A stretch of 64,000 bases of DNA from Georgenia muralis (GCF_003814705.1 NZ_RKRA01000001.1:992001-1056000); one strand, 5' to 3'. Shown: positions 7,862-17,458, counted from the first letter of the stretch. Translations and numbers: made by a program. The notes: generated by a model not told the origin, from the letters alone.

Positions 7862-10198
7862 ATGTCCAGGACCACCGGCGACGCCGATCCCCGCACGCCC
7901 GGGCCGCGCAGCGCCACCACGGAGCAGCTGGCGACGGCGCTCGCTGCCCGCACCGACGCCGAGATCGCCGACCTCCTCGCGGCCCGTCCGGACCTGGCCG
8001 CCCCGCCGTCGCTGACCGCGATGGCCGCCCGCGCCGTCTCACGCCCCAGCGTCGAGCGTGCCCTGGCGCTGCTGGACGCCACCGAGCTCGCCGTCGCCGA
8101 GGCCGCCGTCGCCCTCGCCCCGGTGCGACGGCCCACCGCCGCGGCGCTGACCCGGGCGACCGGCCTGCCCGCGCAGGCCGCCCACGCCCGGCTCCACGAC
8201 CTGGCCCTGCTGGTCAAGGACCTCCCGGTCGCCGCGCTGGCCGAGGCGCTCGGCCCCCACCCGGCGGGTCTCGGCCCGGCCCTGGGCGAGCTCGAGGCCC
8301 TGCTCGGACCCGCGGCGGCGCCCACGACGCGGGCCGCCCTGCGGACCGCCATGACCGGTGCGCCGGAGAGCGCGGTGCGCACGTTGGAGGCGATGACCTG
8401 GGGACCGCCGGTCGGCACCGCCGCCACGCTCCCGGAGGGCGCCGCCTGGCTGGTGGCGCGCGGCGTCCTGCGGGCGCTCTCCCCCACCCAGGTGGTCCTC
8501 CCCCGCGAGGTCGCCCTCGCCGCCCGCGGCGGCCTCACCCACCCGGTCCCGCCGGCCGCGCCGGACCTCGGCGACGCCCGGCACGTCCCGCCCCACGTCG
8601 TCGCGGCCGAGGGCGCCCGTGCCGCCGAGGAGGTGGTCCGCCTCGTCGTCGCGCTGCTGCAGGCCTGGCAGCACAGCCCCGCCACCGTCCTGCGCGCGGG
8701 CGGGGTGGGTGTGCGTGAGGTCCGGCGCACCGCGGCGTCCCTTCAGGTCGGCGAGGGCGACGTCGCCCTGCTCGCCGAGCTGGCGGGGATGGCCGGCCTG
8801 CTCACCCAGGACGGCGACGAGCAGGTCGCGTGGGCCCCCGCACGCACGACCGCGGACTTCCTCGAGGACACGGTCACCGAGCGCTGGGCGGCCCTGGCCG
8901 CGGCGTGGCTCGGCTCGGCCCGCACGCCGTGGCTCGTGGGCACCCGCTCGGAGCAGGGGACGCTGCGGGCGGTGCTGGAGCCCACGCTGGAGCGCGGCTG
9001 GGCGGCCGGGCTGCGCACCCGGGTCCTTGCGGCCCTCGCCTCCCTCCCCGTCGGCACGGCCCCGACGGCCGCCCAGGTCCGGGCGCTCCTCGCGTGGGAG
9101 AGGCCGCGCGCCACCGCCCCTGAGCCGACCGTCGCGGCCGTGCTGGCCGAGGCGGAACGGATCGGCCTCACCGGCGCCGGCGCGCTGACCCCTGCCGGGC
9201 GGGCGCTCCTCGACGGCGCCCCGGCCGACGACGTCGCCGCCGCCCTGGCGGACGCGCTGCCCGAGGCCGTCGGCGAGCTCCTCGTCCAGGGCGACCTCAC
9301 CGCCGTCGTCCCGGGCCGCGCCGTGCCCGAGCTGGCCGACCTCCTCGGGCTGTGCGCGGCCGTGGAGTCGCGCGGGTCTGCCCTGACGGTGCGGTTCACG
9401 GCGGAGTCGCTCCGCCACGCCCTCGACACCGGCTACGGCGCCGACGAGCTCCTCGCGGGCCTGGCCGCCTACTCACGCACGCCGCTGCCCCAGCCGCTGG
9501 AGTACCTCGTGCGCGACACGGCCCGCCGCCACGGGCAGGTCCGCGTCGGGGCTGCCGGGGCGTACCTGCGTGTCGACGACGCCGGGGCCGTGGCCGGCCT
9601 GCTGGGCGACCCCGCGCTGAGGGGGCTGCGTCTGCGCACCATCGCCCCGACGGTCCTCGTCTCGCCCGCCCACCCCGGGGACGTCCTCGACGTCCTGCGC
9701 GAGGCCGGGCTCGCCCCCGTCCTCGAGGGCAGCGACGGTGCCGTCGTCCTCGACGTCGGCCCCAGGGGGACCCCGGGCGGCGCGCCCCGGCGCGGTGGGC
9801 GCGTCGGTCGAGGGTCCCGGCGTACCGCCGGGCTGCCGACGTATCCCGGCGCGGCACCCACGACGTACCTGCGCCGCACGTCCCCGACGGAGCTCGGACC
9901 GGTCGTCGCACGCATGCGGGCGGGCGAGGAGCAGGCTCGCCGCGACGCCGCCCGGCACGCCGGCGACGCCCCGCCGGCCACCGACCCGGTCCACGCCCTC
10001 GCCGTGCTGCGCGAGGCGGCCCGGGCCGGAACACCGGTGGAGATGGTCGTCGTCGGCGCGCTGGGGAAGCCCGAGCGGCGCCGCGTGCAGCCCGTGAGCG
10101 TGGACGGCGGCCGGGTCCGGGCCACGGACCTCGAGCGGGACACCGAGCTGACGGTGGCGGTGCACCGCATCTCCGCCGTCGCGCCCGCGGCCCGCTGA
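7862..10198 (+). CDS. helicase-associated HTH protein (Helicase_C_3 / XPB-linked)
   Basis: A 778-residue Ala/Leu/Arg-rich protein of the actinobacterial family annotated as helicase C-terminal domain or DNA-binding protein. The N-terminal half consists of repeated winged-helix segments (LAAALAARTDAEIADLLAAR and similar). The middle matches the XPB/Ssl2 N-terminal-like domain (ALTVRFTAESLRHALDTGYG, then LPQPLEYLVRDTARRHGQVR). The last 75 residues resemble a WYL-type ligand or nucleic-acid module (REAARAGTPVEMVVVGALGK). The likely partner is the XPB helicase at 17535, with which it usually keeps company. The ATG at 7862 lies 7 nt after a TAGGGT -10 element. The exact activity is not established. 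Confidence 0.78.
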   Translation: MSRTTGDADPRTPGPRSATTEQLATALAARTDAEIADLLAARPDLAAPPSLTAMAARAVSRPSVERALALLDATELAVAEAAVALAPVRRPTAAALTRATGLPAQAAHARLHDLALLVKDLPVAALAEALGPHPAGLGPALGELEALLGPAAAPTTRAALRTAMTGAPESAVRTLEAMTWGPPVGTAATLPEGAAWLVARGVLRALSPTQVVLPREVALAARGGLTHPVPPAAPDLGDARHVPPHVVAAEGARAAEEVVRLVVALLQAWQHSPATVLRAGGVGVREVRRTAASLQVGEGDVALLAELAGMAGLLTQDGDEQVAWAPARTTADFLEDTVTERWAALAAAWLGSARTPWLVGTRSEQGTLRAVLEPTLERGWAAGLRTRVLAALASLPVGTAPTAAQVRALLAWERPRATAPEPTVAAVLAEAERIGLTGAGALTPAGRALLDGAPADDVAAALADALPEAVGELLVQGDLTAVVPGRAVPELADLLGLCAAVESRGSALTVRFTAESLRHALDTGYGADELLAGLAAYSRTPLPQPLEYLVRDTARRHGQVRVGAAGAYLRVDDAGAVAGLLGDPALRGLRLRTIAPTVLVSPAHPGDVLDVLREAGLAPVLEGSDGAVVLDVGPRGTPGGAPRRGGRVGRGSRRTAGLPTYPGAAPTTYLRRTSPTELGPVVARMRAGEEQARRDAARHAGDAPPATDPVHALAVLREAARAGTPVEMVVVGALGKPERRRVQPVSVDGGRVRATDLERDTELTVAVHRISAVAPAAR

Positions 10199-10211
10199 GA
10201 AGCGGCCGGGG

Positions 10212-11408
10212 TCAGCGCGCCTGGAACCGGACGATCCGCTCGACCGCCTCGGCCACGTTCTCGCGCCCGGCCGCGAAGGAGAGCCGGACGAAGCGCGAGC
10301 CGTGCACGGCGTCGAAGTCCGTCCCCGGGACCACCGCGACCCCCTCGCGCTCGAGCAGCTCGGCGCACCAGTGCGGGGAGCCCTCGAAGCCGTCGAGGTT
10401 CCGCGCGAGGTCCGCGTAGAGATAGAAGGCGCCGTCGGCCGGGGCCACCGGTCCCCAGCCGAGCCGGTCGAGCTCGCCGAGGAGGACGGCGCGGGTGCCG
10501 GCGAACCCGGCGACGCGCGCGTCGGCCTCGGCGTAGGCGTCGTCGGTGAACGCACCGAGGCCCGCCACCTGCGCCGGGGCGGGCGGGCACAGCGCGACGT
10601 TGCCGGCGAGGGCGTCGAAGGCGGGGGCGAGGTCGGCGGGCATGAGCGCCCAGCCCAGCCGCCACCCGGTCATCCCCCAGTACTTGCTGAAGGAGGAGAT
10701 GACGATGCCGGTCCGGTCGAGCTCCCAGGCGCTGACCCCACGCGGGTCGGGCGCACCCGCGGGCGGGTACGTGATGCCGTGGTAGATCTCGTCGCTCACC
10801 AGCCGCACCCTGTTGGCGCCGGCCCACGACGTCAGGGCCACGAGCTGGTCGCGCCCGATCATCGTGCCCGTGGGGTTGGCCGGGGAGGCGACCACCAGCC
10901 CGTCGACGGCGCCCGTGCGCGCGACCACGTCGTCGAGGACCTCGGGGGTGGGCTGGAAGCCGACGTCGGGACCGCAGTCGATCTCGACCACCTCGCAGCC
11001 CAGCGCGTGGAGGATGTTGCGGTAGGCGGGGTAGCCCGGGCGCGCGAGGGCGACCCGGTCACCGGCGTCGAAGGCGGCGAGGAACGCCAGGACGAAGGCG
11101 CCGGAGGAGCCGGTCGTGATCGCGACCTCCTCGGCTGCGACGTCGAGGCCGTACCAGCGCCGGTAGTGCCCGGCGACCTCCTGGCGCAGGCTCCGCAGCC
11201 CGAGCGCGCTGGTGTAGCCCATGTCCGACCGGGCGGTGTGGGCGCGCGCGGCGAGCTGCTCGACGTCGGCGGGGGCCCCGCCGGACGGCTCCCCCGCGCA
11301 CAGGGAGATGACGTCCCGGCCCGCGGCCCGCAGCTCGGCCACCCGGTCGAGGATGTTCATCACCTCGAACGGCGGGACCGCCGCCCGGCGCGCGACCTTC
11401 AGCGTCAT
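10212..11408 (-). CDS. class I/II PLP-dependent aminotransferase
   Basis: A 398-residue fold-type I aminotransferase of normal length. Visible signatures are the N-terminal CAGEPSGGAP segment, the PLP-phosphate loop TTGSSGAF, ASPANPTG (cofactor-ring Asn), SDEIYHGITY (pyridine Asp and Tyr), and the catalytic lysine K242 in SSFSKYWGMTGWRLGW. It transfers amino groups between an amino acid, probably aspartate or an aromatic substrate, and 2-oxoglutarate. The start at 11408 follows GAGGGGA. It converges with the helicase-associated gene and diverges from the DUF2237 gene. The substrate cannot be assigned. Confidence 0.88.
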   Translation of the reverse strand: MTLKVARRAAVPPFEVMNILDRVAELRAAGRDVISLCAGEPSGGAPADVEQLAARAHTARSDMGYTSALGLRSLRQEVAGHYRRWYGLDVAAEEVAITTGSSGAFVLAFLAAFDAGDRVALARPGYPAYRNILHALGCEVVEIDCGPDVGFQPTPEVLDDVVARTGAVDGLVVASPANPTGTMIGRDQLVALTSWAGANRVRLVSDEIYHGITYPPAGAPDPRGVSAWELDRTGIVISSFSKYWGMTGWRLGWALMPADLAPAFDALAGNVALCPPAPAQVAGLGAFTDDAYAEADARVAGFAGTRAVLLGELDRLGWGPVAPADGAFYLYADLARNLDGFEGSPHWCAELLEREGVAVVPGTDFDAVHGSRFVRLSFAAGRENVAEAVERIVRFQAR

Positions 11409-11475
11409 GCCCGCTCCCCTCTCGACACGGCCAGGTTCCCACAGGCGGGGCGTGGGCAGGAGGGCCGATCGCTGC

Positions 11476-11481
11476 CATGAT
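11476..11481 (+). promoter_or_regulatory. -10 element of leaderless DUF2237-HIT transcript
   Basis: CATGAT, 6 nt before the ATG at 11488; there is no Shine-Dalgarno sequence in the gap. Confidence 0.4.
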
Positions 11482-11487
11482 CGGGCC

Positions 11488-11877
11488 ATGGCCGATCGCA
11501 ACGTCCTGGGCGGGGAGCTGGCCGAGTGCGGGAGCGACCCCGTGACGGGCTACTACCGCACGGGCGGGTGCATGGCCACGCCCGAGGACCTGGGCAACCA
11601 CAGCGTCTGCACGGTCATGACCGAGGAGTTCCTGCGTCACCAGCAGGAGGTCGGCAACGACCTCCTCACCGCCCGGCCCGAGTGGATGTTCCCCGGGCTG
11701 CGGCCCGGGGACCGCTGGTGCGTCGTGGCGCTGCGCTGGTGGCAGTCCTACGAGGCCGGCGTCGCCGCGCCGGTCGTCCTGGCCGCCACCCACGAGCGCG
11801 CCCTGGAGGTGGTGCCGCTGGAGATCCTGCGACAGTTCGCCGTCGACGTGCCCGACGACGCCTCCTCCATCGCGTGA
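11488..11877 (+). CDS. DUF2237 family protein
   Basis: A 129-residue protein matching the DUF2237 family: RNVLGGELAECGSDPVTGYY, NHSVCTVMTEEFL, GDRWCVVALRWW. It retains the conserved cysteines and the Trp-rich substrate-pocket-like core. The biochemical function of the family is unknown. The start at 11488 sits 6 nt after a CATGAT element with no ribosome site. The stop is 3 nt before the GTG of the HIT gene, so the two are very probably one transcript. Confidence 0.85.
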   Translation: MADRNVLGGELAECGSDPVTGYYRTGGCMATPEDLGNHSVCTVMTEEFLRHQQEVGNDLLTARPEWMFPGLRPGDRWCVVALRWWQSYEAGVAAPVVLAATHERALEVVPLEILRQFAVDVPDDASSIA

Positions 11878-11880
11878 ACC

Positions 11881-12336
11881 GTGGACTGCCTCTTCTGCCG
11901 CATCGCCGCGGGGACCGAGCCGGCCCACGTGGTGCTCGAGACCGGTGACGTCGTGGGGTTCCTCGACACCCGACCGGTCTTCAAGGGCCACACCCTCGTG
12001 GTGCCGCGCCGTCACGTCGTGACGCTGCCCGAGCTGCCCGACGACCTCCTTGCCCCGTTCCTGGACGCCACCCGCCGCGTGGCCGCCGCGATGACCTCCG
12101 GGCTCGGCGCCCAGGGTTCCTTCGTCGCGATGAACAACGTGGTGAGCCAGAGCGTGGCGCACCTGCACGCCCACGTCGTCCCGCGCACCAAGGGTGACGG
12201 GCTGCGCGGCTTCTTCTGGCCGCGCAGCCGCTACGACGACGACGAGGCCCGGGAGTACGCCGACCGGCTCCGCCGGGTCCTCGGCCGGGCCGGCACGGCC
12301 CCGCCGCAGGTCGGGGACGAATCCTTGACACCCTGA
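11881..12336 (+). CDS. HIT-family nucleotide hydrolase
   Basis: A 151-residue histidine-triad protein. The triad is H94-L-H96-A-H98 in VAHLHAHVVPR. The N-terminal DCLFCRIAAGTEPAHVVLE segment with CxxC is typical of HINT/Ap4A-hydrolase-like enzymes that cleave nucleoside phosphoramidates or dinucleotides. The GTG at 11881, 3 nt after the DUF2237 stop, gives the conserved MDCLFC N-terminus and implies translational coupling. The final codons overlap a TTGACA that may serve the next gene. Confidence 0.92.
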   Translation: MDCLFCRIAAGTEPAHVVLETGDVVGFLDTRPVFKGHTLVVPRRHVVTLPELPDDLLAPFLDATRRVAAAMTSGLGAQGSFVAMNNVVSQSVAHLHAHVVPRTKGDGLRGFFWPRSRYDDDEAREYADRLRRVLGRAGTAPPQVGDESLTP

Positions 12337-12353
12337 ACGCCCCCTGGTGAGGA
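12325..12353 (+). promoter_or_regulatory. candidate promoter for PhoX-like gene
   Basis: A perfect -35 TTGACA (12325-12330) overlaps the HIT stop region. With an 18-nt spacer the -10 would be GAGGAT, a weak match. It leaves a leader of about 100 nt before 12460. No GTTCAC-type Pho box was seen. Confidence 0.35.
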
Positions 12354-12459
12354 TCGGTCGTCCGAGGGCCGGGTATCGGACGAACCCGGACAGATCGGCA
12401 CCGTCGCCGGCTCCTCGGACCGTGCGCACCGCCGCGCACCCGAGTAGATGGAGGACGTG

Positions 12460-14553
12460 ATGACCGAGACCATCCCCACCCGGCGGCTCCTGCCGCTACT
12501 GCCCGCCCACACCGGTGGCCGTTCGGCGCTGACCTGCCGTTACCGCTGCGGCAACGCCTGCCTGCACGAGCCCACCAACCCCTCGGACAACGCGTACTTC
12601 GGCGACGTCGTCACCCGCGCGCTCTCGAGGCGCAGCGTCCTGCGCGCGGGCGCCGTCGTCGCCCTGGCCGGCCTCGCCGCCCCGGCTCTGGACCGTCAGA
12701 GCGCCCTCGCGGCCCCCGGACGGGCGGGCGCACCGCCCGCGCCGGGCCTGCGGTACACCCCGGTCGCGCCGAACACGGCCGACGCGGTGCACACGCCGGG
12801 CGGGTACCTCCAGCAGGTCGTCATCCGGTGGGGCGACCCGCTGTTCCCCGACGCCCCCGCCTTCGACCCGATGAACCAGACGGGGGCCGCCCAGGCGCGC
12901 CAGTTCGGCTACAACAACGACTTCCTCGGCCTGCTCCCGCTCGGCGGCGACGACCACCTCCTGTGCGTCAACCACGAGTACACGACCGAGGAGATGATGC
13001 TCCCGGGCTGGGACTCCGCCGCCCCCACCGAGGAGCAGGTGAAGGTCGGCTGGGCCGCCCACGGGCTGAGCGTCGTCGTCGTCACGGGAAAGCACCAGGG
13101 CAAGCGGTCCGGCGCTCTCGACGTCGTCGTCGGCCACCCGCTCAACCGCCGCTTCGTGACGTCACCGGACCTCACGGGTGACGAGGGGACCTCCTCGGAG
13201 TTCGAGCTGAGCGGGCCGGTGGCCGGCTCGGAGCTGGTCCGCACCGGCGCCGACCCGGCGGGGACGACGGTGCACGGCACCCTCAACAACTGCGCCGGCG
13301 GCCTGACGCCATGGGGCACGTGGCTCAGCGGCGAGGAGAACTTCGACCAGTACTTCGCCAACCGCTCCGCCGTCACCGAGCCCCTGGCCGCCGCGAGCCT
13401 GGCCCGGTTCGGCGTCCCGTCCGGCGCGTCGGAGCGGAAGTGGGAGCGGTACGACCCCCGGTTCGACCTCGCACAGGAGCCGCACGAGCCGAACCGCTTC
13501 GGCTGGATCGTCGAGGTCGACCCCTACGACGCGACGTCGACCCCTCGCAAGCGCACCGCCATGGGCCGGTTCAAGCACGAGGGCGCCAACGTCGCCCTCG
13601 ACCGCGGCAACCGGGTGGTGGCCTACATGGGCGACGACGCCCGGTTCGAGTACATCTACAAGTTCGTCTCCCGGGACGCCTACCGGGCCGGCGACGACGC
13701 GCACAACGCCACCCTGCTCGACAACGGCACCCTGTACGTCGCCCGGTTCCAGGGCGACTCTCCCGGCGAGATCGACGGCAAGGGCACGCTGCCCACGGAC
13801 GGTGAGTTCGACGGGACGGGCGAGTGGGTCGCCCTCGTCACGAGCTCCGACGGCGTGGCCACCTCGCACGTGCCCGGCCTGACCGGCGTCGAGGCCCTGG
13901 TCTACGCCCGCGAGGCCGCGGACCTGGCCGGGGCCACCAAGATGGACCGCCCGGAGGACGTCGACGTCAGCCCGAAGACCGGGGTGATGTACGCGGCACT
14001 CACCAACAACACCGCCCGCACCTTTGCGCAGGTGGACGAGCCCAACCCGCGGGCGTTCAACAAGTTCGGTCAGGTCCTCGAGCTCGCGCACGTGAACGGC
14101 GACGCGACGGGCTCGGCGTTCGTGTGGCGGCTCCTCCTCGTCTGCGGCGATCCCGAGGACCCGAGCACATACTTCGGCGGCTACGACAAGAGCGAGGTCT
14201 CGCCGATCTCCTGCCCGGACAACCTGGCCTTCGACAAGTACGGGAACCTGTGGGTGTCGACCGACGGTGCGGGCAGCAGCATCGGGTTCAACGACGCCCT
14301 GCACGGCGTCGCGGTCGACGGCACCCGCCGGGGCGAGGTGCGCACCTTCCTCACGGTGCCACTCGGGGCCGAGACATGCGGGCCGATCGTCACCGACGAG
14401 CGCGTGATGGTCGCGGTGCAACATCCGGGTGAGGCCGACGGTGCCTCGTTCGAGAACCGGGTCTCGCACTGGCCGGACGGTGGGAACTCCCTCCCGCGGC
14501 CCTCCGTGGTGACGGTCTGGCGTGCGGACGGGAAGAAGATCGGCCACGCCTGA
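12460..14553 (+). CDS. Tat-exported PhoX-family (DUF839) alkaline phosphatase-like protein
   Basis: A 697-residue protein. An N-terminal LTCRYRCGNACLHEPTNP segment typical of actinobacterial PhoX proteins precedes a twin-arginine signal (SRRSVLRAG plus hydrophobic core, near residues 48-75). The body has DUF839/PhoX signatures: VNHEYTTEEMM, LSGEENFDQYFANR, EPNRFGWIVEVDPYD, MGRFKHEGANVALDRG and QHPGEADG, which supply the acidic Ca/Fe ligands. PhoX enzymes release phosphate from phosphomonoesters outside the membrane. The ATG at 12460 is preferred because GGAGG precedes it by 5 nt; an ATG at 12448 is upstream of that site. It is probably phosphate-regulated, though no Pho box is visible. Confidence 0.88.
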   Translation: MTETIPTRRLLPLLPAHTGGRSALTCRYRCGNACLHEPTNPSDNAYFGDVVTRALSRRSVLRAGAVVALAGLAAPALDRQSALAAPGRAGAPPAPGLRYTPVAPNTADAVHTPGGYLQQVVIRWGDPLFPDAPAFDPMNQTGAAQARQFGYNNDFLGLLPLGGDDHLLCVNHEYTTEEMMLPGWDSAAPTEEQVKVGWAAHGLSVVVVTGKHQGKRSGALDVVVGHPLNRRFVTSPDLTGDEGTSSEFELSGPVAGSELVRTGADPAGTTVHGTLNNCAGGLTPWGTWLSGEENFDQYFANRSAVTEPLAAASLARFGVPSGASERKWERYDPRFDLAQEPHEPNRFGWIVEVDPYDATSTPRKRTAMGRFKHEGANVALDRGNRVVAYMGDDARFEYIYKFVSRDAYRAGDDAHNATLLDNGTLYVARFQGDSPGEIDGKGTLPTDGEFDGTGEWVALVTSSDGVATSHVPGLTGVEALVYAREAADLAGATKMDRPEDVDVSPKTGVMYAALTNNTARTFAQVDEPNPRAFNKFGQVLELAHVNGDATGSAFVWRLLLVCGDPEDPSTYFGGYDKSEVSPISCPDNLAFDKYGNLWVSTDGAGSSIGFNDALHGVAVDGTRRGEVRTFLTVPLGAETCGPIVTDERVMVAVQHPGEADGASFENRVSHWPDGGNSLPRPSVVTVWRADGKKIGHA

Positions 14554-14935
14554 CGCGGCGTTCTGCCGCGACGCTCACTGGCCGGGCTCGGGGTCCCACG
14601 GTTTCGGGTCCCCGGGCCGGCCGGCGACGTCCCTGCGTCTCGCGCTCCGGCTCTCGTGTCGGATGCCTGGGCTCGGCCGGCGACGCCCCGGCGTCTCGCA
14701 CCCGCCTCTCGTGTCCCGCGGCACCAGCCTCGGCCTCCCGCGTCGCGGCGCCGAGCCTGTCGCGTCTCTCGCGCACCGGGGCTCAGGGCATGCCGGCCGG
14801 CCCCGCGGAAGCCCTGTGGATTGGCGCGGTTTTCCACAAATTGAAGTACACGAGTCGGACCTCTTGCGGTGTCGAACGTGCGTTCCATATCGTGGTGGGA
14901 AGGAGAGGGACCGGACCCGGGAAGGGGTGGGGTGG
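14554..14935. other. 382-bp gap with imperfect direct repeat
   Basis: Between the PhoX-like gene and the HNH gene, no credible ORF, RNA gene or clear terminator is visible. The stretch holds an imperfect direct repeat of about 43 bp (copies at 14618-14660 and 14674-14715, about 35 matches) rich in GCGTCTCGC words. The last 100 bp are less GC-rich and are a plausible promoter region for 14936. Confidence 0.6.
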
Positions 14936-16405
14936 ATGAGCACCGACGGCACCGACGGCGTCTCGTCCGAGGCCGGCCGCCCGGGGGCCGCGCCGGCCGC
15001 GTCCGAGTCGTCTGGGCCGGTGTCGTTGTCGGTGGGGTTGGCGCGGGTCGCGGTCGAGGTCGCGGCGGTGCTCGAGGTCGACGTGCTGGGCGCGGCGGGG
15101 CAGGAGGTCCTGGACGCGGTCACCGTCGTGGAGGGGCTGCGCCGTCAGGTCGAGGCCCTCGCGGGCCGGGTCCTCGCGGCGGTGGACGCCCACGGGCTGT
15201 GGGCGGCCGACGGGGCCCGGTCGCTGCCCGCGTGGTACCGCGCCCGGACCGGGCGTACCGACGTCACCGCCCGGGTCGAGGTGGCCCGGACCCGGGCCCT
15301 GCGCGACCACCTGCCCGCCACCGCGGCGGCGCTGGCCGCCGGGCGGGTCAGCCCCGACCACGCCGCGGCCCTGGTCCGCCACGCCCTGACCACCGACACC
15401 CTGCGGGGGCGGTTGGCGGACCCCGACACCGGTGAGGACTTCCTCCTGGGCCACGCCCAGGGCATGGACGCGTCCGCGTTCACCCACCTGGTCAAGGCGT
15501 GGGCGATCCGGGCCGACCCGGCCGCGGCGGACGAGCGCTACCGCGCCGAGACCGACCGGGAAGAGCTCTACCTCTCCCGCACCACCGGCGGGTGGTCCCT
15601 CAAGGGCTGGCTCTCCGAGACCAACGGGGAGGTCCTCAACACCGCCCTGACCGCCCGGACCGGCACCCCGGCCCACACCGACCCGGCCACCCCGGCCCAG
15701 CGCCGCGCCGGGGCCCTGACCGGCATCGCCCGCCTGGCCCTGGACTCCGGGACCCTGCGCCCCCACGCCCGCACCCGCCCCCACCTGAGCGTGACCGTGC
15801 CCTTCGAGACCCTCCACCGCCTCACCACCACCGGCCCTCACCACCCCGACACCACCGGGGCTGCCGGGGCTGCCGGGGCGGCGGGCAGCGCGTTCCACCC
15901 GCCGGCCGCCCCGGCCGGGTGCGGGTGCGGCCAGAGCGGGTGCGGGACGGTGATCTCCACCGACTACGACACCACCACCATGGTCGACGCCGACCCCGCG
16001 ACCCTGGCCGACGGCACCCCCCTGCCGCACGCCCTCCTGGCCCGCCTGGCCTGCTCCTCCGCGCTGCACCGGGTCATCTTCGGCCCCGACTCCCAACCCC
16101 TGGACGTCGGCCGCGAGGAACGCCTCTACACCACCGCCCAGACCCGGGCGATCATCGCCCGCGACCGGCACTGCCAGTACCCCGACTGCACCGCCCCACC
16201 CGGCGAGGGCGAGATCCACCACAACCTGTGGTGGTACGCCCACCACGGCCCCACCGACACCAACAAAGGCATCCTCCTCTGCTGGCACCACCACGACCAC
16301 GTCCACGCCCGCCGCATCACCATCACCCGCGAGCACCACCGATGGCGATTCCACCGCCACGACAACACCGAGATCCTCCCCACCACCCACCACCTCGCCG
16401 CCTGA
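14936..16405 (+). CDS. DUF222/HNH endonuclease-domain protein
   Basis: A 489-residue member of the large actinobacterial DUF222-HNH family, also known as 13E12-repeat-like. DUF222 covers about residues 30-330 (VEGLRRQVEALAGRVLAAVD; AAALAAGRVSPDHAAALVRH). A Gly/Ala repeat and a Cys-rich CGCGQSGCGT linker follow. The C-terminal HNH domain shows DRHCQYPDCTAP, EIHHNLWWYAHHGPTDTNKG and LCWHHHDHVH, with intact His and Cys metal ligands. Copies are often multiple per genome and may spread, but no mobile-element ends are visible here. The ATG at 14936 follows a G-rich weak ribosome site. The DNA target is unknown. Confidence 0.88.
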   Translation: MSTDGTDGVSSEAGRPGAAPAASESSGPVSLSVGLARVAVEVAAVLEVDVLGAAGQEVLDAVTVVEGLRRQVEALAGRVLAAVDAHGLWAADGARSLPAWYRARTGRTDVTARVEVARTRALRDHLPATAAALAAGRVSPDHAAALVRHALTTDTLRGRLADPDTGEDFLLGHAQGMDASAFTHLVKAWAIRADPAAADERYRAETDREELYLSRTTGGWSLKGWLSETNGEVLNTALTARTGTPAHTDPATPAQRRAGALTGIARLALDSGTLRPHARTRPHLSVTVPFETLHRLTTTGPHHPDTTGAAGAAGAAGSAFHPPAAPAGCGCGQSGCGTVISTDYDTTTMVDADPATLADGTPLPHALLARLACSSALHRVIFGPDSQPLDVGREERLYTTAQTRAIIARDRHCQYPDCTAPPGEGEIHHNLWWYAHHGPTDTNKGILLCWHHHDHVHARRITITREHHRWRFHRHDNTEILPTTHHLAA

Positions 16406-16600
16406 CCCCGAGCGCACGCCGCCCGACCCACCCGAGCGGGCTCGTTGCCGAGGACCGGGCGACCGGACACCGCAGCTTCCCGATCGGCCACTCGCGCCAC
16501 TCCGGAATCCGTGAGCGGGCGGTGGCCGTACAAGGGGCGAGCGTGTCGGATCGTCGCTACGCTCGCGGGCACCCTGGCAACGGCGGAGGTGGAGGCAGCG

Positions 16601-17458
16601 ATGTTCCTCACGAAGGCGGTCCACAAGCTCGAGCAGGCCGCGGCGATCGACCCCGTGGTCGAGACCGTGACCAAGATCGTGAACGGGATCCTGCCGCCAG
16701 GGCCCGTCAAGGACGCCCTCCACGGCCGGCCGCTCGGACACGCGTTGCACCCCCTGCTCGTCGCCCTCCCCATCGGGCTCAGCACGGGCGCGTCGATGCT
16801 GGATCTCACCGGCGGTGAGCGTTACCAGCCGGCAGCGCAGCGGCTGGTGGGGGCAGCGGTGCTCTCGGTCCTGCCGACGGCGGCCTCAGGCCTGGCGGAC
16901 TGGTCCGAGCTCGGCTCGTCGAAGCGTCCCAAGCGCGTCGGGCTTGTCCACGCGAGCTACAACGTCGTCGCCACGAGCCTCTACGCCGCGTCCTGGCTCG
17001 CACGTCGGAGCGGTCACCACCGCCGCGGCGCCCTGCTGGCACTTCTCGGCGCCGGCGGACTCGCCGCGGGCGGGTACCTCGGCGGACATCTGGTCTACTC
17101 CCAGGGCGTAGCCGTCAGCCGCAACGCCGACCGCACGCCGAAGCCCCGGAAGTGGACGGACGTCGCACCGGCGTCCGACCTCGACTCCGGGACGATCCGT
17201 ATCGAGGTCTCCGGCCAGCCCGTGATGATCACCCGGCAGGGCGGGCGGCTCTACGCTCTCGGCGCCGTGTGCAGCCACCTCGGCGGCCCGCTGGACGAGG
17301 GCGACATCACGGCGGACAGCTGCGTCGTGTGTCCGTGGCACGGCAGCACGTTCCGGCTCGACGACGGCTCGGTGGCGCGCGGGCCGGCGTCGGTCCCCCA
17401 GATCGCCTACGAGGTCCGGACCGTCGGCGACCGCCTCGAGGTGCGCGCCAAGGACTGA
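16601..17458 (+). CDS. DUF2231 membrane protein with C-terminal Rieske [2Fe-2S] domain
   Basis: A 285-residue fusion. Residues about 1-175 form a DUF2231-type membrane domain with four hydrophobic helices (GRPLGHALHPLLVALPIGLS; ALLALLGAGGLAAGGYLGGH). Residues about 190-285 form a Rieske domain whose cluster ligands are seen as CSHLGGPL and CVVCPWHGSTF. It is probably a membrane-tethered electron-transfer protein. The ATG at 16601 is chosen because GGAGG precedes it by 5 nt; upstream in-frame Met codons lack a ribosome site. The 195 bp before it hold a TACGCT candidate -10. The electron partner is unknown. Confidence 0.85.
   Translation: MFLTKAVHKLEQAAAIDPVVETVTKIVNGILPPGPVKDALHGRPLGHALHPLLVALPIGLSTGASMLDLTGGERYQPAAQRLVGAAVLSVLPTAASGLADWSELGSSKRPKRVGLVHASYNVVATSLYAASWLARRSGHHRRGALLALLGAGGLAAGGYLGGHLVYSQGVAVSRNADRTPKPRKWTDVAPASDLDSGTIRIEVSGQPVMITRQGGRLYALGAVCSHLGGPLDEGDITADSCVVCPWHGSTFRLDDGSVARGPASVPQIAYEVRTVGDRLEVRAKD

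Noticed and set aside
14936..16405. DUF222-HNH gene as part of an insertion sequence or intein
   Set aside because: No terminal inverted repeats, target duplications, transposase or intein splice motifs are visible around it.
14783..16750. A 655-codon minus-strand frame opposite the HNH gene
   Set aside because: Mirror image of the DUF222-HNH coding sequence with Gly/Val bias and no motif.
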